Positions 5,776 through 17,116 of a stretch of DNA of 17,244 bases are shown here, one piece after another. Position numbers and translations under genes: made by a program. Source of the DNA: Maribacter sp. (GTDB lineage Bacteria; Bacteroidota; Bacteroidia; Flavobacteriales; Flavobacteriaceae); assembly GCA_013001935.1 (NCBI GenBank), contig JABDKZ010000085.1, positions 1-17,244 of the forward strand, read 5' to 3'. The notes beneath the pieces are model-generated. The model made no database searches and was not told the origin of the DNA. It saw nothing but the letters and a program-made list of their open reading frames with translations. Every line of letters starts with the position of its first letter. Within the stretch, counting starts at the first letter, position 1.

Positions 5776-6327
5776 ATGTCAGAAGTATTGGAAAAGAAAT
5801 GGTATGTGGTAAGAGCTGTGAGTGGTCAGGAGAATAAAATCAAGGGCTACATCGAGAGTGAGGTGGCTAGGCTTGGTTTTTCTGACTATTTAGAAGATGT
5901 TTTGGTGCCTACTGAAAAGGTCATTCAAATCAGGAATGGCAAAAAAATAAACAAGGAAAGGGTGTATTTCCCTGGATATATTATGATCAAAGCCAATTTG
6001 GGTGGAGAGATGATACATATTATTCGTTCAATAACCAATGTAATTGGGTTTTTGGGTGAAACAAAAGGTGGTGATCCGGTTCCTCTAAGAAAATCAGAGG
6101 TCAATCGTATGTTAGGGAAAGTTGACGAAATGGCATTAAGCACTGATAGTGTTGCGATACCATTCGTTCATGGTGAAACAGTAAAGGTTATTGATGGCCC
6201 ATTTAATGGATTCAATGGTACTGTTGAAAAAATAAATGAAGAAAAGCGTAAACTTGAAGTAATGGTTAAAATTTTCGGAAGAAAGACACCATTGGAATTG
6301 AGTTATATGCAAGTAGAAAAAGTATAA
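5776..6327 (+). CDS. nusG: Transcription elongation/antitermination factor NusG
   Basis: A 183-residue protein with the N-terminal NGN domain (about residues 5-118: KKWYVVRAVSGQENKIKGYI, then VYFPGYIMI at 63-71). The C-terminal KOW domain is at about 130-183 (FVHGETVKVIDGPFNGFNGT). NusG binds the clamp of RNA polymerase, raises processivity, and links polymerase to Rho or to the ribosome through the KOW domain. The length matches NusG, and the operon position between secE and rplK separates it from RfaH-type paralogues. The start is ATG 5776, without an SD. Confidence 0.98.
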   Translation: MSEVLEKKWYVVRAVSGQENKIKGYIESEVARLGFSDYLEDVLVPTEKVIQIRNGKKINKERVYFPGYIMIKANLGGEMIHIIRSITNVIGFLGETKGGDPVPLRKSEVNRMLGKVDEMALSTDSVAIPFVHGETVKVIDGPFNGFNGTVEKINEEKRKLEVMVKIFGRKTPLELSYMQVEKV

Positions 6328-6394
6328 AAATATTGTTACATATTTAAAAGTTGTGTTGCTTCCTAAAGACACACTTTCAATTTAATTTTAAACA

Positions 6395-6832
6395 ATGGCA
6401 AAAGAAGTAGGTAAAGTAGTTAAGCTACAAGTTAGGGGAGGTGCAGCGAATCCATCGCCACCGGTTGGACCCGCCTTAGGTGCTGCCGGTGTTAACATCA
6501 TGGAATTCTGTAAGCAGTTTAATGCACGTACACAGGATAAACCGGGTAAAGTATTACCAGTTGTTATCACGGTATATAAAGATAAGTCTTTTGACTTCAT
6601 CGTAAAGACACCGCCAGCGGCAGTTCAACTTTTGGAAGCAGCTAAGATTAAAAAAGGATCTGGCGAACCTAACAGAGTCAAATCGGGAAATGTTTCCTGG
6701 GATCAAGTCAAAGTGATAGCGGAGGACAAAATGGTTGATTTAAATGCTTTTACTGTAGAATCGGCGATGAGCATGGTTGCAGGAACAGCACGATCTATGG
6801 GTCTTAAGGTATCAGGCAAGAGACCTTTTTAA
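6395..6832 (+). CDS. rplK: 50S ribosomal protein uL11
   Basis: A 145-residue protein. The N-terminal domain has the Pro-rich motif [20 protein letters not shown] (about residues 19-38), which contacts EF-G and release factors and forms the thiostrepton site. The C-terminal rRNA-binding domain carries [16 protein letters not shown] at the end. It binds 23S rRNA at the GTPase-associated centre. It is the first gene of the rplKAJL block, 67 bases after nusG. That spacer holds a 9-pair bulged hairpin (6347-6377) but no clear promoter. There is no SD; the start is in A-rich context (AAACAATGG). Confidence 0.99.
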   Translation: MAKEVGKVVKLQVRGGAANPSPPVGPALGAAGVNIMEFCKQFNARTQDKPGKVLPVVITVYKDKSFDFIVKTPPAAVQLLEAAKIKKGSGEPNRVKSGNVSWDQVKVIAEDKMVDLNAFTVESAMSMVAGTARSMGLKVSGKRPF

Positions 6833-6851
6833 AATCTTAAAGAGCAATTAA

Positions 6852-7541
6852 ATGGCAAAGTTAACAAAGAAGCAAAAAGAAGCCCACGCTAAAATTGATA
6901 GGGAAAAACTTTATTCGATTGAAGAGGGTTCAGCTTTAGTAAAAGAGATAACCAATACAAAATTTGATGCATCTATTGATTTAGCTGTTCGTTTGGGCGT
7001 TGATCCAAGAAAGGCAAATCAGATGGTTCGTGGGGTTGTTACACTACCACACGGTACAGGTAAGGATGTCAAGGTTTTGGCTTTGGTGACCCCAGATAAA
7101 GAAGCAGAGGCTAAAGAGGCCGGTGCCGATTTTGTTGGGTTAGATGAATTTTTGGACAAAATCAAAGGCGGTTGGACCGATGTTGATGTAATTATCACCA
7201 TGCCAAGCGTCATGGGTAAATTAGGACCTTTAGGCCGTGTTTTAGGACCAAGGGGATTAATGCCCAATCCAAAAACAGGTACGGTTACTATGGATATTGC
7301 CAAGGCGGTATCTGAAGTGAAGGCGGGTAAAATTGATTTCAAAGTAGATAAAACGGGTATTGTACACGCAGCGATTGGAAAAGCTTCTTTTTCAGTCGAT
7401 AAAATTGCAGGGAATGCTCAAGAGTTACTGGATACCTTGAACAAATTAAAACCTTCCGCATCTAAGGGAGTTTACATGAAAAGCATTTTCATGTCAAGTA
7501 CCATGAGCCCAAGTATTCAACTTGATCCAAAAACAGTTTAA
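6852..7541 (+). CDS. rplA: 50S ribosomal protein uL1
   Basis: A 229-residue protein of standard length. Domain I is split around domain II, as in all L1 proteins. Visible marks are [19 protein letters not shown], the signature region [20 protein letters not shown] (about residues 117-136) followed by MPNPKTGTV, and the C-terminal [18 protein letters not shown]1 forms the mobile stalk at the E site and in many bacteria represses its own mRNA. I could not identify a copy of its rRNA-like binding site in the leader by eye. It starts 19 bases after rplK, so it is cotranscribed. Confidence 0.99.
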   Translation: MAKLTKKQKEAHAKIDREKLYSIEEGSALVKEITNTKFDASIDLAVRLGVDPRKANQMVRGVVTLPHGTGKDVKVLALVTPDKEAEAKEAGADFVGLDEFLDKIKGGWTDVDVIITMPSVMGKLGPLGRVLGPRGLMPNPKTGTVTMDIAKAVSEVKAGKIDFKVDKTGIVHAAIGKASFSVDKIAGNAQELLDTLNKLKPSASKGVYMKSIFMSSTMSPSIQLDPKTV

Positions 7542-7567
7542 TTAACTGGTAGTTCAAAAACTTAATT

Positions 7568-8086
7568 ATGACAAGAGAAGAAAAATTAATCGTTATAGAA
7601 GATTTAACTGCTCAGTTAGCTGAAAATTCAACTATTTATTTAGCTGATATTTCAGGGTTGGATGCGGGCACGACTTCAAACTTAAGAAGAGCGTGTTTCA
7701 AGGCCAATGTTAAACTTTCAGTAGTTAAGAATACACTTCTTGCTAAAGCAATGGAAGCCTCTGAAAAAGATTTCGGGGAACTTCCAGAAGTTTTGAAAGG
7801 CAATACATCCTTGATGTTCGCCGAAGCAGGAAATGGTCCGGCAAAACTTATCAAGACATTTAGAAAAAAGTCTGATAAACCTTTGTTGAAAGGTGCTTTC
7901 GTTGAGGAAGCCATATTTGTTGGTGATGACAAATTAGATACTCTGGTAAGTATTAAATCCAAAGAGGAGATGATCGGTGAAATTATTGGCTTGTTACAAT
8001 CACCAGCCAAGAATGTTATTTCTGGTCTTAAATCCGGTGGAGGTAAACTTGCAGGTATCTTAAAAACATTATCAGAAAAAGAATAG
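7568..8086 (+). CDS. rplJ: 50S ribosomal protein uL10
   Basis: A 172-residue protein, the stalk base that binds 23S rRNA and anchors bL12 dimers through its C-terminal helix. Typical segments are the N-terminal MTREEKLIVIEDLTAQLAEN, the YLADISGLDAGTTSNLRRAC strand-helix and VVKNTLLAKAM, with a flexible C-terminus ending LKTLSEKE. The gap from rplA is only 26 bases, so the long L10-binding leader known upstream of rplJ in E. coli is not present as an intergenic region here. The next gene, rplL, follows after 48 AT-rich bases. There is no SD. Confidence 0.98.
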   Translation: MTREEKLIVIEDLTAQLAENSTIYLADISGLDAGTTSNLRRACFKANVKLSVVKNTLLAKAMEASEKDFGELPEVLKGNTSLMFAEAGNGPAKLIKTFRKKSDKPLLKGAFVEEAIFVGDDKLDTLVSIKSKEEMIGEIIGLLQSPAKNVISGLKSGGGKLAGILKTLSEKE

Positions 8087-8134
8087 TACGCACTTAAACA
8101 ATTATATTTTAAAATTTTATTAAACGATAGAAAA

Positions 8135-8515
8135 ATGGCAGATTTAAAAGATTTCGCAGAACAATTGGTTAACTTGACCGTAAAAGAGGTAAACGAGTTG
8201 GCTGATATATTAAAAGATGAATATGGTATCGAGCCTGCAGCTGCTGCAGTAGCCGTTGCCGCTGGTGGTGGTGGTGCTGAAGGTGGTGAAGCCGCTGAGG
8301 AACAAACAGAATTCGATGTAGTGTTGACCGCTGCAGGACAATCAAAATTGGCAGTTGTTAAATTGGTAAAGGAATTAACCGGTCTAGGATTAAAGGATGC
8401 CAAGGATATCGTTGATAGCGCACCTAAAGCCGTTAAGGAAGGTGTTTCTAAAGACGAAGCTGAAGGTATTAAAAAATCATTGGAAGAAGCAGGAGCAGAA
8501 GTTGAGCTTAAATAG
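8135..8515 (+). CDS. rplL: 50S ribosomal protein bL12 (L7/L12)
   Basis: A 126-residue acidic stalk protein. The N-terminal dimerisation domain covers residues 1-33. It is followed by a flexible Ala/Gly-rich hinge (about 35-56, with [13 protein letters not shown] then acidic residues). The C-terminal globular domain (about 58-126, with [20 protein letters not shown]) recruits and stimulates translational GTPases. It is present in several copies per ribosome, so it must be made in excess of the rest of the operon. The hairpin and T-run just after this gene would lower rpoBC relative to rplL. There is no SD. Confidence 0.99.
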   Translation: MADLKDFAEQLVNLTVKEVNELADILKDEYGIEPAAAAVAVAAGGGGAEGGEAAEEQTEFDVVLTAAGQSKLAVVKLVKELTGLGLKDAKDIVDSAPKAVKEGVSKDEAEGIKKSLEEAGAEVELK

Positions 8516-8536
8516 TCGCAACTACCATAACACTTT

Positions 8537-8581
8537 GGGTTTAGGTCTTACCATTATTTGTGGTTAGACCTAAGCCCTTTT
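8537..8581 (+). terminator. Probable rplL-rpoB attenuator (long hairpin plus T-run)
   Basis: Bases 8537-8553 pair with 8561-8577 over 17 positions with a single mismatch (8549/8565) and one G-U, around a 7-base loop. TTTT follows (8578-8581). It begins 21 bases after the rplL stop. E. coli has a partial terminator and an RNase III site at the same place, which make rpoBC less expressed than the ribosomal genes. Here the structure suggests the same job. No strong promoter is visible between it and rpoB, so it must allow readthrough. Confidence 0.8.
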
Positions 8582-8590
8582 ATGCATAAA

Positions 8591-8608
8591 GTATATAAAG
8601 TTATATAC
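8591..8608 (+). repeat. AT-rich palindrome upstream of rpoB
   Basis: GTATATAA and TTATATAC form perfect 8-base inverted arms around a 2-base centre (AG), 37 bases before the rpoB start. It may be an operator-like site or a weak RNA hairpin. A near match to the -7 element (AAATTTTG, 8631-8638) lies downstream. No function can be assigned. Confidence 0.4.
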
Positions 8609-8645
8609 CACCTATTAGTATTCACGATCAAAATTTTGTCCATAG

Positions 8646-11600
8646 ATGTTAACAAATCAGACTGAGAGAATAAATTTTGCATCCGCTAAGAACACACCGG
8701 AATATCCGGATTTCTTGGACATTCAGATTAAATCATTTCAAGATTTTTTCCAACTTGAAACCAAATCTGATCAAAGGGGCACTGAAGGATTGTATAACAC
8801 CTTCATGGAGAACTTTCCAATTACAGACACACGTAACCAGTTTGTGTTGGAATTTCTAGATTATTTTATAGATCCACCACGATATTCCATCCAAGAATGT
8901 ATTGAGCGTGGCCTTACCTATAGCGTTCCGTTAAAAGCTAGGTTAAAATTATATTGTACCGATCCTGAACACGAGGATTTTGAAACGATCGTACAAGATG
9001 TGTACTTAGGTACAATTCCTTATATGACGCCTAGTGGTACGTTTGTCATCAATGGTGCAGAACGAGTGGTTGTATCACAATTGCACCGCTCACCTGGTGT
9101 ATTCTTTGGACAATCATTCCATGCCAATGGTACAAAATTGTACTCCGCAAGGGTTATTCCTTTCAAGGGGTCTTGGATAGAATTTGCAACCGATATCAAT
9201 GGCGTTATGTACGCTTATATTGATAGAAAGAAAAAATTACCGGTAACCACATTGTTCAGGGCCATTGGTTTTGAAAGTGATAAGGATATATTAGAGATTT
9301 TTGACCTTTCAGAAGAGGTTAAGGTTTCAAAAGCCGGTCTTAAGAAAGTATTGGGTCGCAAATTGGCTGCAAGGGTATTGAATACATGGCATGAAGATTT
9401 TGTGGATGAAGATACAGGAGAAGTAGTTTCAATTGAAAGAAACGAGATTATTATAGATCGTGATACCGTTTTAGAAAAAGACCATATTGAAGAGATATTG
9501 GGAACTGATGTTAAAACTATTCTTTTGCATAAAGAGAGTACTGCCAAATCAGATTATTCAATTATCCACAATACACTGCAAAAAGATCCTACAAACTCTG
9601 AGAAAGAGGCAGTAGAACATATATATCGTCAATTGCGTAATGCAGAACCGCCCGATGAGGAAACGGCTCGTGGTATAATTGACAAGTTGTTCTTTTCTGA
9701 CCAACGTTACAACCTAGGTGAAGTTGGTCGTTATGGAATGAACAAGAAATTAGGATTGGATATAGGTATGGACAAGCAGGTCTTGACCAAGGAAGATATC
9801 ATAACGATTATCAAATATTTAATCGAGCTCATCAATTCCAAAGCTGAGATTGATGATATTGATCACCTTTCCAAACGTCGTGTTAGAACAGTAGGCGAGC
9901 AGTTATCTTCTCAGTTCGGCGTAGGTTTGGCACGTATGGCCAGAACCATTCGTGAGCGTATGAATGTTCGTGATAATGAGGTGTTTACCCCAATTGATTT
10001 GATCAATGCGAAAACACTTTCTTCAGTAATCAACTCATTTTTTGGTACAAACCAGCTTTCCCAGTTCATGGACCAAACAAACCCATTGGCTGAGATTACG
10101 CACAAACGTAGATTATCTGCATTAGGACCTGGTGGTTTATCAAGGGAAAGAGCAGGTTTCGAGGTTCGTGATGTTCATTATACACATTATGGGAGATTAT
10201 GCCCTATTGAAACCCCTGAAGGACCCAATATTGGTCTGATTTCTTCTCTTGCAGTTTTTGCAAAAGTGAATCCTATGGGCTTCTTGGAAACTCCTTATCG
10301 CAAGGTTACTGGCTCTAAAGTAGATACTAAAGAGTATATGTACCTAAGCGCAGAGGAAGAGGAAGGAATGAAAATTGCCCAAGCGAACATTCCACTCAAA
10401 GCGAATGGAGCAATTGATTCGGAAAAGGTTATTGCCCGTGAAGAAGGTGATTTCCCGGTTGTAGAACCAAAAGAAGTAAACTATACCGATGTTGCCCCTA
10501 ACCAGATAGCTTCGATCTCAGCTTCCTTGATTCCTTTCTTGGAACATGATGATGCTAACCGTGCTTTGATGGGGTCTAACATGATGCGCCAGGCTGTTCC
10601 TTTATTGAAACCGCAATCACCGATTGTAGGTACGGGTCTTGAAAGGCAAGTAGCTTCTGATTCAAGGGTATTGATCAATGCCGAAGGTGATGGAACCATA
10701 GAATATGTTGATTCCCAAAAAATCACTATTAAGTACAAAAGAAACGATGCTGAACGATTGATAAGTTTTGATGAGGATGAGAAGACCTATAACTTGGTTA
10801 AGTTTAGAAAGACGAACCAAGGAACGAGCATCAACTTAAAACCTATTGTTAAAAAAGGCGATAAAGTTAAAAAAGGTCAGGTTCTATGTGAAGGTTATGC
10901 CACCGAAAAAGGAGAATTGGCCTTAGGTAGAAACCTTACTGTGGCCTTCATGCCTTGGAAAGGATATAACTTTGAGGATGCCATTGTGATTTCTGAAAAA
11001 GTTGTTCGAGAAGATATTTTTACTTCCATCCATGTTGATGAATATGCATTGGAAGTTAGGGATACGAAACTAGGTGCAGAGGAATTAACACATGATATTC
11101 CAAACGTTTCTGAAGAGGCAACAAAAGACCTTGATGAAAATGGAATGATCCGTATTGGTGCCGAAGTTAAGCCTGGAGATATTTTAATCGGTAAGATTAC
11201 ACCAAAAGGTGAGTCAGACCCAACTCCGGAGGAAAAGCTGCTTCGCGCGATTTTTGGTGACAAAGCGGGTGATGTAAAAGATGCTTCATTAAAAGCATCC
11301 CCTTCCTTGAGAGGAGTCGTTATCGATAAGAAATTATTCTCAAGGTCAATTAAAGATAAGCGTAAGCGTTCTGAGGACAAGGAAGCCATTTCCAATTTGG
11401 AAATGGAATACGAAGTGAAATTTCAACAGTTAAAGGATGTTCTGGTAGAAAAACTTTACACCTTGATAAGTGGAAAGACATCGCAAGGTGTTTTGAACGA
11501 TTTAGGAGAAGAAGTGCTTCCAAAAGGGAAGAAGTATACCATGAAGATGTTAAACTCTGTAGATGATTTCGCCCATTTGGTAGCCGGAACTTGGACGACT

Positions 11601-12455
11601 GACAAAGACACAAATCATTCAGTAGTAGATTTATTGCATAACTATAAAATTAAACTTAATGACCTTCAAGGAAACTTGAGAAGAGATAAGTTTACCATTT
11701 CGGTAGGTGATGAATTACCTGCTGGTATCATGAAATTGGCCAAGGTATACATTGCCAAAAAGCGCAAGCTTAAAGTTGGTGATAAAATGGCTGGCCGTCA
11801 TGGTAATAAAGGTATTGTTTCAAGAATCGTACGTCAGGAAGATATGCCATTTTTGGAAGACGGTACCCCGGTTGATATTGTCCTAAACCCATTAGGTGTA
11901 CCCTCACGTATGAATATTGGCCAGATTTATGAAACCGTTCTTGGTTGGGCGGGCCTTAAATTAGGTAAAAAGTATGCAACGCCAATTTTTGATGGTGCTA
12001 CTCTTGAAGAAATCAATGCCGATACTGATGCAGCGGGTATCCCAAGATATGGACATACCTATCTTTATGATGGTGGTACGGGTCAACGTTTTGACCAAGC
12101 CGCGACTGTTGGTGTTATCTACATGTTGAAATTAGGACACATGGTAGATGATAAGATGCACGCACGTTCAATAGGACCTTACTCATTGATTACGCAACAA
12201 CCATTAGGTGGTAAAGCACAATTCGGTGGTCAGCGTTTTGGTGAGATGGAAGTTTGGGCACTTGAAGCATACGGTGCATCGGCAACCTTGCGTGAAATAT
12301 TGACAGTGAAGTCTGATGATGTAATCGGTAGGGCCAAAACGTATGAGTCAATCGTTAAGGGCGAGACAATGCCAGAACCTGGTTTACCAGAATCTTTCAA
12401 TGTATTAATGCACGAACTTAAAGGTTTGGGCTTGGATATACGATTGGAAGAATAG
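8646..12455 (+). CDS. rpoB: DNA-directed RNA polymerase subunit beta
   Basis: A 1269-residue protein, normal for Bacteroidota (E. coli has 1342). With RpoC it forms the polymerase active centre. The rifampicin region is [20 protein letters not shown] at 471-490, then SALGPGG. The residues equivalent to E. coli Asp516, His526 and Ser531 are Asp476, His486 and Ser491, all wild type, so no known resistance change is visible. The catalytic-core lysines are Lys1047 and Lys1055 in [11 protein letters not shown] charged, helix-rich insertion occupies about 897-1020, between the segments near GDKAGDVKD and DELPAGIMK, the position of the lineage insertion SI2 in E. coli. The start is ATG 8646 without an SD. 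rpoC follows after 38 bases. Confidence 0.99.
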   Translation: MLTNQTERINFASAKNTPEYPDFLDIQIKSFQDFFQLETKSDQRGTEGLYNTFMENFPITDTRNQFVLEFLDYFIDPPRYSIQECIERGLTYSVPLKARLKLYCTDPEHEDFETIVQDVYLGTIPYMTPSGTFVINGAERVVVSQLHRSPGVFFGQSFHANGTKLYSARVIPFKGSWIEFATDINGVMYAYIDRKKKLPVTTLFRAIGFESDKDILEIFDLSEEVKVSKAGLKKVLGRKLAARVLNTWHEDFVDEDTGEVVSIERNEIIIDRDTVLEKDHIEEILGTDVKTILLHKESTAKSDYSIIHNTLQKDPTNSEKEAVEHIYRQLRNAEPPDEETARGIIDKLFFSDQRYNLGEVGRYGMNKKLGLDIGMDKQVLTKEDIITIIKYLIELINSKAEIDDIDHLSKRRVRTVGEQLSSQFGVGLARMARTIRERMNVRDNEVFTPIDLINAKTLSSVINSFFGTNQLSQFMDQTNPLAEITHKRRLSALGPGGLSRERAGFEVRDVHYTHYGRLCPIETPEGPNIGLISSLAVFAKVNPMGFLETPYRKVTGSKVDTKEYMYLSAEEEEGMKIAQANIPLKANGAIDSEKVIAREEGDFPVVEPKEVNYTDVAPNQIASISASLIPFLEHDDANRALMGSNMMRQAVPLLKPQSPIVGTGLERQVASDSRVLINAEGDGTIEYVDSQKITIKYKRNDAERLISFDEDEKTYNLVKFRKTNQGTSINLKPIVKKGDKVKKGQVLCEGYATEKGELALGRNLTVAFMPWKGYNFEDAIVISEKVVREDIFTSIHVDEYALEVRDTKLGAEELTHDIPNVSEEATKDLDENGMIRIGAEVKPGDILIGKITPKGESDPTPEEKLLRAIFGDKAGDVKDASLKASPSLRGVVIDKKLFSRSIKDKRKRSEDKEAISNLEMEYEVKFQQLKDVLVEKLYTLISGKTSQGVLNDLGEEVLPKGKKYTMKMLNSVDDFAHLVAGTWTTDKDTNHSVVDLLHNYKIKLNDLQGNLRRDKFTISVGDELPAGIMKLAKVYIAKKRKLKVGDKMAGRHGNKGIVSRIVRQEDMPFLEDGTPVDIVLNPLGVPSRMNIGQIYETVLGWAGLKLGKKYATPIFDGATLEEINADTDAAGIPRYGHTYLYDGGTGQRFDQAATVGVIYMLKLGHMVDDKMHARSIGPYSLITQQPLGGKAQFGGQRFGEMEVWALEAYGASATLREILTVKSDDVIGRAKTYESIVKGETMPEPGLPESFNVLMHELKGLGLDIRLEE

Positions 12456-12493
12456 TTTAACACACACATTATAATTTAGTAGCATAGTACATT

Positions 12494-15400
12494 ATGGCTA
12501 GAATACACGATAATACACCACAAAAAAGGTTTGATAAGATTTCAATTGGTTTGGCATCTCCCGAAGCCATATTGGCAGAGTCAAGGGGCGAAGTCTTAAA
12601 GCCAGAAACTATAAACTATAGAACACATAAGCCAGAGCGCGACGGTCTTTTCTGCGAAAGGATTTTTGGGCCTGTAAAAGATTATGAATGTGCTTGCGGT
12701 AAATACAAAAGAATTCGTTACCGTGGTATTGTTTGTGATCGTTGTGGGGTTGAGGTTACCGAGAAGAAAGTCCGTAGAGATAGGGTAGGACACATCAATC
12801 TAGTGGTCCCAGTTGCCCATATTTGGTATTTCCGCTCCTTACCAAATAAAATCGGATATCTTTTAGGATTGCCCTCCAAGAAATTGGATATGATCATTTA
12901 CTATGAGCGTTATGTGGTAATTCAACCTGGTGTTGCCAAAGGCCCGGAGGGGGAAGAGGTGAATAAGATGGATTTCTTGACAGAAGAGGAATATTTGAAC
13001 ATCTTGGAAACAATTCCACAAGAGAATCAATATTTGGAAGATGCTGACCCTAATAAGTTCATTGCAAAAATGGGTGCGGAATGCCTTATTGATTTATTGG
13101 CACGTATAGACCTTAAGGAGTTGTCTTACGAATTAAGGCATAAAGCCAATACGGAGACATCAAAACAGCGTAAAACCGAGGCGTTAAAGCGTCTTCAGGT
13201 TGTTGAAGCGTTAAGGGAATCCCAGGATAATAGGGACAATAGACCTGAATGGATGATTATGAAAGTAGTTCCGGTTATTCCACCAGAATTACGTCCCTTG
13301 GTACCTTTGGATGGTGGTCGTTTTGCTACTTCAGATTTAAATGATTTATACAGAAGGGTAATTATCAGGAACAATCGACTTAAGCGATTGGTTGAGATAA
13401 AAGCACCAGAAGTAATTCTTAGGAATGAGAAGCGAATGCTTCAAGAATCAGTTGATTCTTTATTTGACAATACTAGAAAAGCATCTGCTGTAAAGACAGA
13501 ATCCAATAGACCTTTAAAATCACTCTCTGATTCATTAAAAGGCAAACAAGGACGATTCCGTCAAAACCTTTTAGGAAAACGTGTTGATTATTCAGCGCGT
13601 TCGGTAATCGTTGTCGGACCGGAATTGAACTTATTCGAATGTGGTTTGCCAAAAGATATGGCCGCTGAACTTTACAAACCTTTTGTAATTCGTAAATTAA
13701 TAGAAAGAGGTATTGTTAAGACCGTTAAGTCAGCTAAGAAAATAATAGATAAGAAAGAACCTGTGGTTTGGGACATATTGGAAAATGTTCTTAAAGGGCA
13801 TCCAGTGTTATTGAATCGCGCCCCTACATTGCACAGGTTAGGTATTCAGGCATTTCAGCCAAAATTAATCGAAGGTAAGGCTATTCGTCTCCATCCTTTG
13901 GTCTGTACCGCGTTTAATGCCGATTTTGATGGTGACCAAATGGCAGTTCACTTACCATTGGGACCAGAAGCTATTTTAGAGTCGCAATTGTTGATGCTTG
14001 CGTCACATAATATCCTGAACCCTGCAAATGGTTCGCCTATTACTGTACCTTCCCAGGATATGGTCTTAGGACTATATTATATGACCAAAGAAAGAAAGTC
14101 TACCAAAGAGGTACCTGTTATAGGGGAAGGATTAACTTTTTACTCCTATGAAGAGGTTGAAATTGCCTTTAACGAAGGTAGGGTCAACCTAAATGCAGGA
14201 ATAAAAGTACGAGCTAAGGATTTTAATGAAGAAGGGGAGTTGGTGAATCAAATCATACCAACAACAGTGGGTAGAGTATTGTTCAATATGGAAGTTCCTG
14301 AAGCGGCTGGTTACATTAATGACGTTTTGAATAAAAAGTCATTGAGGGATATTATCGGTAAGATTCTTGCCGTTACAGATGTCCCCACCACCGCCGAGTT
14401 TTTGGATAAGATTAAGACCATGGGATATGAATTCGCTTTTAAAGGGGGACTTTCCTTTAGTTTGGGCGATATTATCATTCCACCGGAGAAACATTCAATG
14501 ATCGATGAGGCCAATGTGCAAGTCGATGGTATTATGGCCAACTATAATATGGGTCTAATTACCAATAATGAACGTTACAACCAGGTAATTGATGTTTGGA
14601 CTTCGACAAACGCTATGTTGACCGAATTGGCAATGAAGCGTATTCGCGAAGATCAACAAGGCTTTAACTCAGTGTATATGATGTTAGATTCAGGTGCGAG
14701 GGGTTCTAAAGAACAGATTCGTCAGTTAACAGGTATGCGTGGGTTAATGGCCAAGCCTAAAAAATCTACCGCTGGTGGCGGTGAAATTATTGAAAACCCG
14801 ATTCTTTCCAATTTTAAGGAGGGGCTATCGATTTTGGAATATTTCATCTCGACGCACGGTGCACGTAAAGGACTAGCGGATACGGCCTTGAAAACGGCCG
14901 ATGCTGGTTATTTGACACGTAGATTGGTCGATGTCTCCCAAGATGTTATTATCAATATTGATGATTGTGAAACATTACGAGGTATCGCTGTTGAATCCTT
15001 AAAGAAAAACGAAGAGGTCGTTGAGACTTTGGGTGAAAGAATTCTAGGAAGGGTTTCGTTACATGATGTACACAATCCACTTACCGACGAGCTGTTATTA
15101 ACCGCAGGTCAGCAAATTTTGGAGGCCGATGTCAAGAATATTGAAGCATCTCCAGTTGAGAAAATCGAAGTACGCTCTGCATTGACTTGTGAAGCTGAAA
15201 AAGGTATCTGTGCCAAGTGTTATGGAAGAAATCTTTCTACAAATAAAATGGTACAAAGGGGTGAAGCCGTTGGGGTTGTAGCAGCACAATCGATCGGGGA
15301 ACCAGGTACTCAGTTAACACTGCGTACATTCCACGTGGGTGGTATCGCAGGGAACATTTCCGAGGATAATAAATTGGTTGCTAAATTTGATGGTACTGCC

Positions 15401-16792
15401 GAAATAGAAGATCTTAGAACGGTAAAAGGTGAAGATGGTGATGGCAAAGCAGCTAATATTGTAATTTCAAGGACTTCCGAGATAAAGATTGTTGATCCTA
15501 ATACCGGAATAACCTTAAGTACAAATAACATTCCGTATGGTTCGCAGTTGTTTATTAAAAATGGCGCAAAAATCAAAAATGGCGATGTCGTTTGTCAATG
15601 GGATCCCTATAACGGTGTAATCGTTTCTGAATTCCCAGGTAAAATCGCTTACGAGAACATAGAGCAAGGTGTTACTTATCAGGTAGAAATCGATGAGCAA
15701 ACCGGTTTCCAGGAGAAAGTGATCTCTGAATCCAGAAACAAGAAGCTCATACCTACTTTATTGATCATGAACAGTAAAGATGAGGTAACGCGATCATATA
15801 ACCTCCCTGTAGGTTCTCACCTTATGGTAGATGATGGGGATAAGATCAAAGAAGGAAAGACTTTGGTTAAAATTCCACGTAAATCGGCAAAAGCCGGTGA
15901 TATTACTGGTGGACTTCCAAGAGTAACCGAATTGTTCGAAGCACGTAATCCATCAAATCCGGCAGTAGTTTCTGAGATTGATGGTGTAGTTTCTTTCGGT
16001 AAGATAAAAAGAGGTAACCGAGAGATCATCATTGAATCCAAATTGGGTGAGATCAAGAAATATTTGGTTAAATTATCCAATCAGATCTTGGTACAGGAAA
16101 ATGATTATGTGCGTGCTGGTATGCCGCTATCTGATGGATCAATAACCCCTGAGGATATTCTTTCGATAAAAGGACCATCAGCCGTACAACAGTATTTGGT
16201 AAATGAGGTGCAAGAAGTATATCGCTTGCAAGGTGTGAAGATCAACGACAAGCATTTTGAAGTTGTGGTTAGACAAATGATGAGAAAAGTACGTATTGAA
16301 GATCCGGGAGATACAATTTTCCTAGAAAATCAATTAGTGCATAAATCTGATTTCATAAGTGAAAATGACCAAATATTTGGAAAGAAAGTCGTTCTTGAAG
16401 CCAGTGAATCAGAGAATTTAAAACCAGGTATGATCATAACAGCGCGCGAATTACGGGATGAAAATTCAGTACTTAGAAGAGCTGATAAGGCATTGGCAGA
16501 GGCCCGGGATGCCGTGGCTGCAACTGCTACGCCAATTTTGCAGGGAATTACGAGAGCGTCATTACAGACCAAATCGTTTATTTCTGCGGCCTCATTCCAA
16601 GAAACAACAAAAGTATTGAACGAAGCCGCTGTAAGTGGTAAGGTTGATACCTTGGAAGGCTTAAAGGAAAATGTAATCGTAGGTCATAAAATACCGGCAG
16701 GTACCGGTATGCGGGACTATGAAAGCATAATTGTTGGTTCTAAGGAGGAATACGATGAAATCATGGCTCGTAAAGAAGCCTTGAAATTTTAA
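12494..16792 (+). CDS. rpoC: DNA-directed RNA polymerase subunit beta'
   Basis: A 1432-residue protein, full length. The N-terminal zinc ribbon uses Cys66, Cys68, Cys81 and Cys84. The catalytic magnesium motif NADFDGD is at 475-481 (Asp477, Asp479, Asp481). The bridge helix starts near [15 protein letters not shown] (787-801). The second zinc site is Cys825, Cys899, Cys906 and Cys909. The trigger loop is at 934-949 ([17 protein letters not shown]), with Arg944 and His947 equivalent to E. coli Arg933 and His936. A large insertion at about 955-1130, before [15 protein letters not shown], corresponds to SI3 of E. coli. The C-terminus is rich in REL/ALAEARD helices that bind omega. There is no SD. 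The stop is followed after 9 bases by the DUF3467 gene. Confidence 0.99.
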   Translation: MARIHDNTPQKRFDKISIGLASPEAILAESRGEVLKPETINYRTHKPERDGLFCERIFGPVKDYECACGKYKRIRYRGIVCDRCGVEVTEKKVRRDRVGHINLVVPVAHIWYFRSLPNKIGYLLGLPSKKLDMIIYYERYVVIQPGVAKGPEGEEVNKMDFLTEEEYLNILETIPQENQYLEDADPNKFIAKMGAECLIDLLARIDLKELSYELRHKANTETSKQRKTEALKRLQVVEALRESQDNRDNRPEWMIMKVVPVIPPELRPLVPLDGGRFATSDLNDLYRRVIIRNNRLKRLVEIKAPEVILRNEKRMLQESVDSLFDNTRKASAVKTESNRPLKSLSDSLKGKQGRFRQNLLGKRVDYSARSVIVVGPELNLFECGLPKDMAAELYKPFVIRKLIERGIVKTVKSAKKIIDKKEPVVWDILENVLKGHPVLLNRAPTLHRLGIQAFQPKLIEGKAIRLHPLVCTAFNADFDGDQMAVHLPLGPEAILESQLLMLASHNILNPANGSPITVPSQDMVLGLYYMTKERKSTKEVPVIGEGLTFYSYEEVEIAFNEGRVNLNAGIKVRAKDFNEEGELVNQIIPTTVGRVLFNMEVPEAAGYINDVLNKKSLRDIIGKILAVTDVPTTAEFLDKIKTMGYEFAFKGGLSFSLGDIIIPPEKHSMIDEANVQVDGIMANYNMGLITNNERYNQVIDVWTSTNAMLTELAMKRIREDQQGFNSVYMMLDSGARGSKEQIRQLTGMRGLMAKPKKSTAGGGEIIENPILSNFKEGLSILEYFISTHGARKGLADTALKTADAGYLTRRLVDVSQDVIINIDDCETLRGIAVESLKKNEEVVETLGERILGRVSLHDVHNPLTDELLLTAGQQILEADVKNIEASPVEKIEVRSALTCEAEKGICAKCYGRNLSTNKMVQRGEAVGVVAAQSIGEPGTQLTLRTFHVGGIAGNISEDNKLVAKFDGTAEIEDLRTVKGEDGDGKAANIVISRTSEIKIVDPNTGITLSTNNIPYGSQLFIKNGAKIKNGDVVCQWDPYNGVIVSEFPGKIAYENIEQGVTYQVEIDEQTGFQEKVISESRNKKLIPTLLIMNSKDEVTRSYNLPVGSHLMVDDGDKIKEGKTLVKIPRKSAKAGDITGGLPRVTELFEARNPSNPAVVSEIDGVVSFGKIKRGNREIIIESKLGEIKKYLVKLSNQILVQENDYVRAGMPLSDGSITPEDILSIKGPSAVQQYLVNEVQEVYRLQGVKINDKHFEVVVRQMMRKVRIEDPGDTIFLENQLVHKSDFISENDQIFGKKVVLEASESENLKPGMIITARELRDENSVLRRADKALAEARDAVAATATPILQGITRASLQTKSFISAASFQETTKVLNEAAVSGKVDTLEGLKENVIVGHKIPAGTGMRDYESIIVGSKEEYDEIMARKEALKF

Positions 16793-16801
16793 TTGATAAT
16801 C

Positions 16802-17113
16802 ATGAGCGATAAAGATCAAAAACAAAAACAGATTAATATTGAGTTGGATGAAAAGACAGCCGAAGGAACGTATTCCAATTTGGCGATCATTAACCATTCA
16901 GTTTCTGAATTTGTAGTAGACTTTATCAGTATGATGCCGGGTGCTCCAAAGGCTAAGGTCAAAAGTAGAATAGTGCTTACACCACAACACGCCAAAAAAT
17001 TCTTAAAGGCCTTGGGTGATAATGTAAGTCGATTTGAAAAAGCCCATGGTACAATCAAGGATTACGAACAACCTCCGATACCAATTAATTTTGGTCCCAC
17101 AGGAGAGGCATAA
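16802..17113 (+). CDS. DUF3467 family protein of unknown function
   Basis: A 103-residue protein starting at ATG 16802. A TTG at 16793 would add only three residues and is directly next to the rpoC stop, so it is less likely. The N-terminus is charged and polar (SDKDQKQKQINIELDEKTAEG). It is followed by the conserved family core YSNLAIINHSVSEFVVDFIS, the loop MMPGAPKAKVKSRIVLTP and a helix QHAKKFLKALGDNVSRFEKA. The tail is rich in proline (EQPPIPINFGPTGEA). There is no signal peptide or membrane segment, so it is probably cytosolic. It lies 9 bases after rpoC and before the operon terminator, hence is cotranscribed with rpoBC. The family has no established function that I know of; a link to RNA polymerase is inferred from position only. 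Confidence 0.9.
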   Translation: MSDKDQKQKQINIELDEKTAEGTYSNLAIINHSVSEFVVDFISMMPGAPKAKVKSRIVLTPQHAKKFLKALGDNVSRFEKAHGTIKDYEQPPIPINFGPTGEA

Positions 17114-17116
17114 ATT

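Noticed and set aside
6347..6377. Bulged 9-pair hairpin between nusG and rplK as a terminator
   Set aside because: There is no T-run after it and the genes form one operon; at most it is a weak leader structure.
7636..8403. A 255-codon minus-strand open frame across rplJ and rplL
   Set aside because: It lies opposite two well-recognised ribosomal protein genes and has low-complexity Ser/Ala-rich content from the bL12 hinge on the other strand. It is a shadow frame.
8631..8638. AAATTTTG before rpoB as a promoter
   Set aside because: It lacks the TA of the -7 element and no -33 TTTG is found at the right distance.
10895..11395. A 166-codon minus-strand frame inside rpoB
   Set aside because: It is a shadow of the rpoB reading frame with a Ser-rich composition and no family resemblance.
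16793..16801. TTG at 16793 as start of the DUF3467 gene
   Set aside because: ATG 16802 gives the expected N-terminus; the TTG would add three residues and abuts the rpoC stop.
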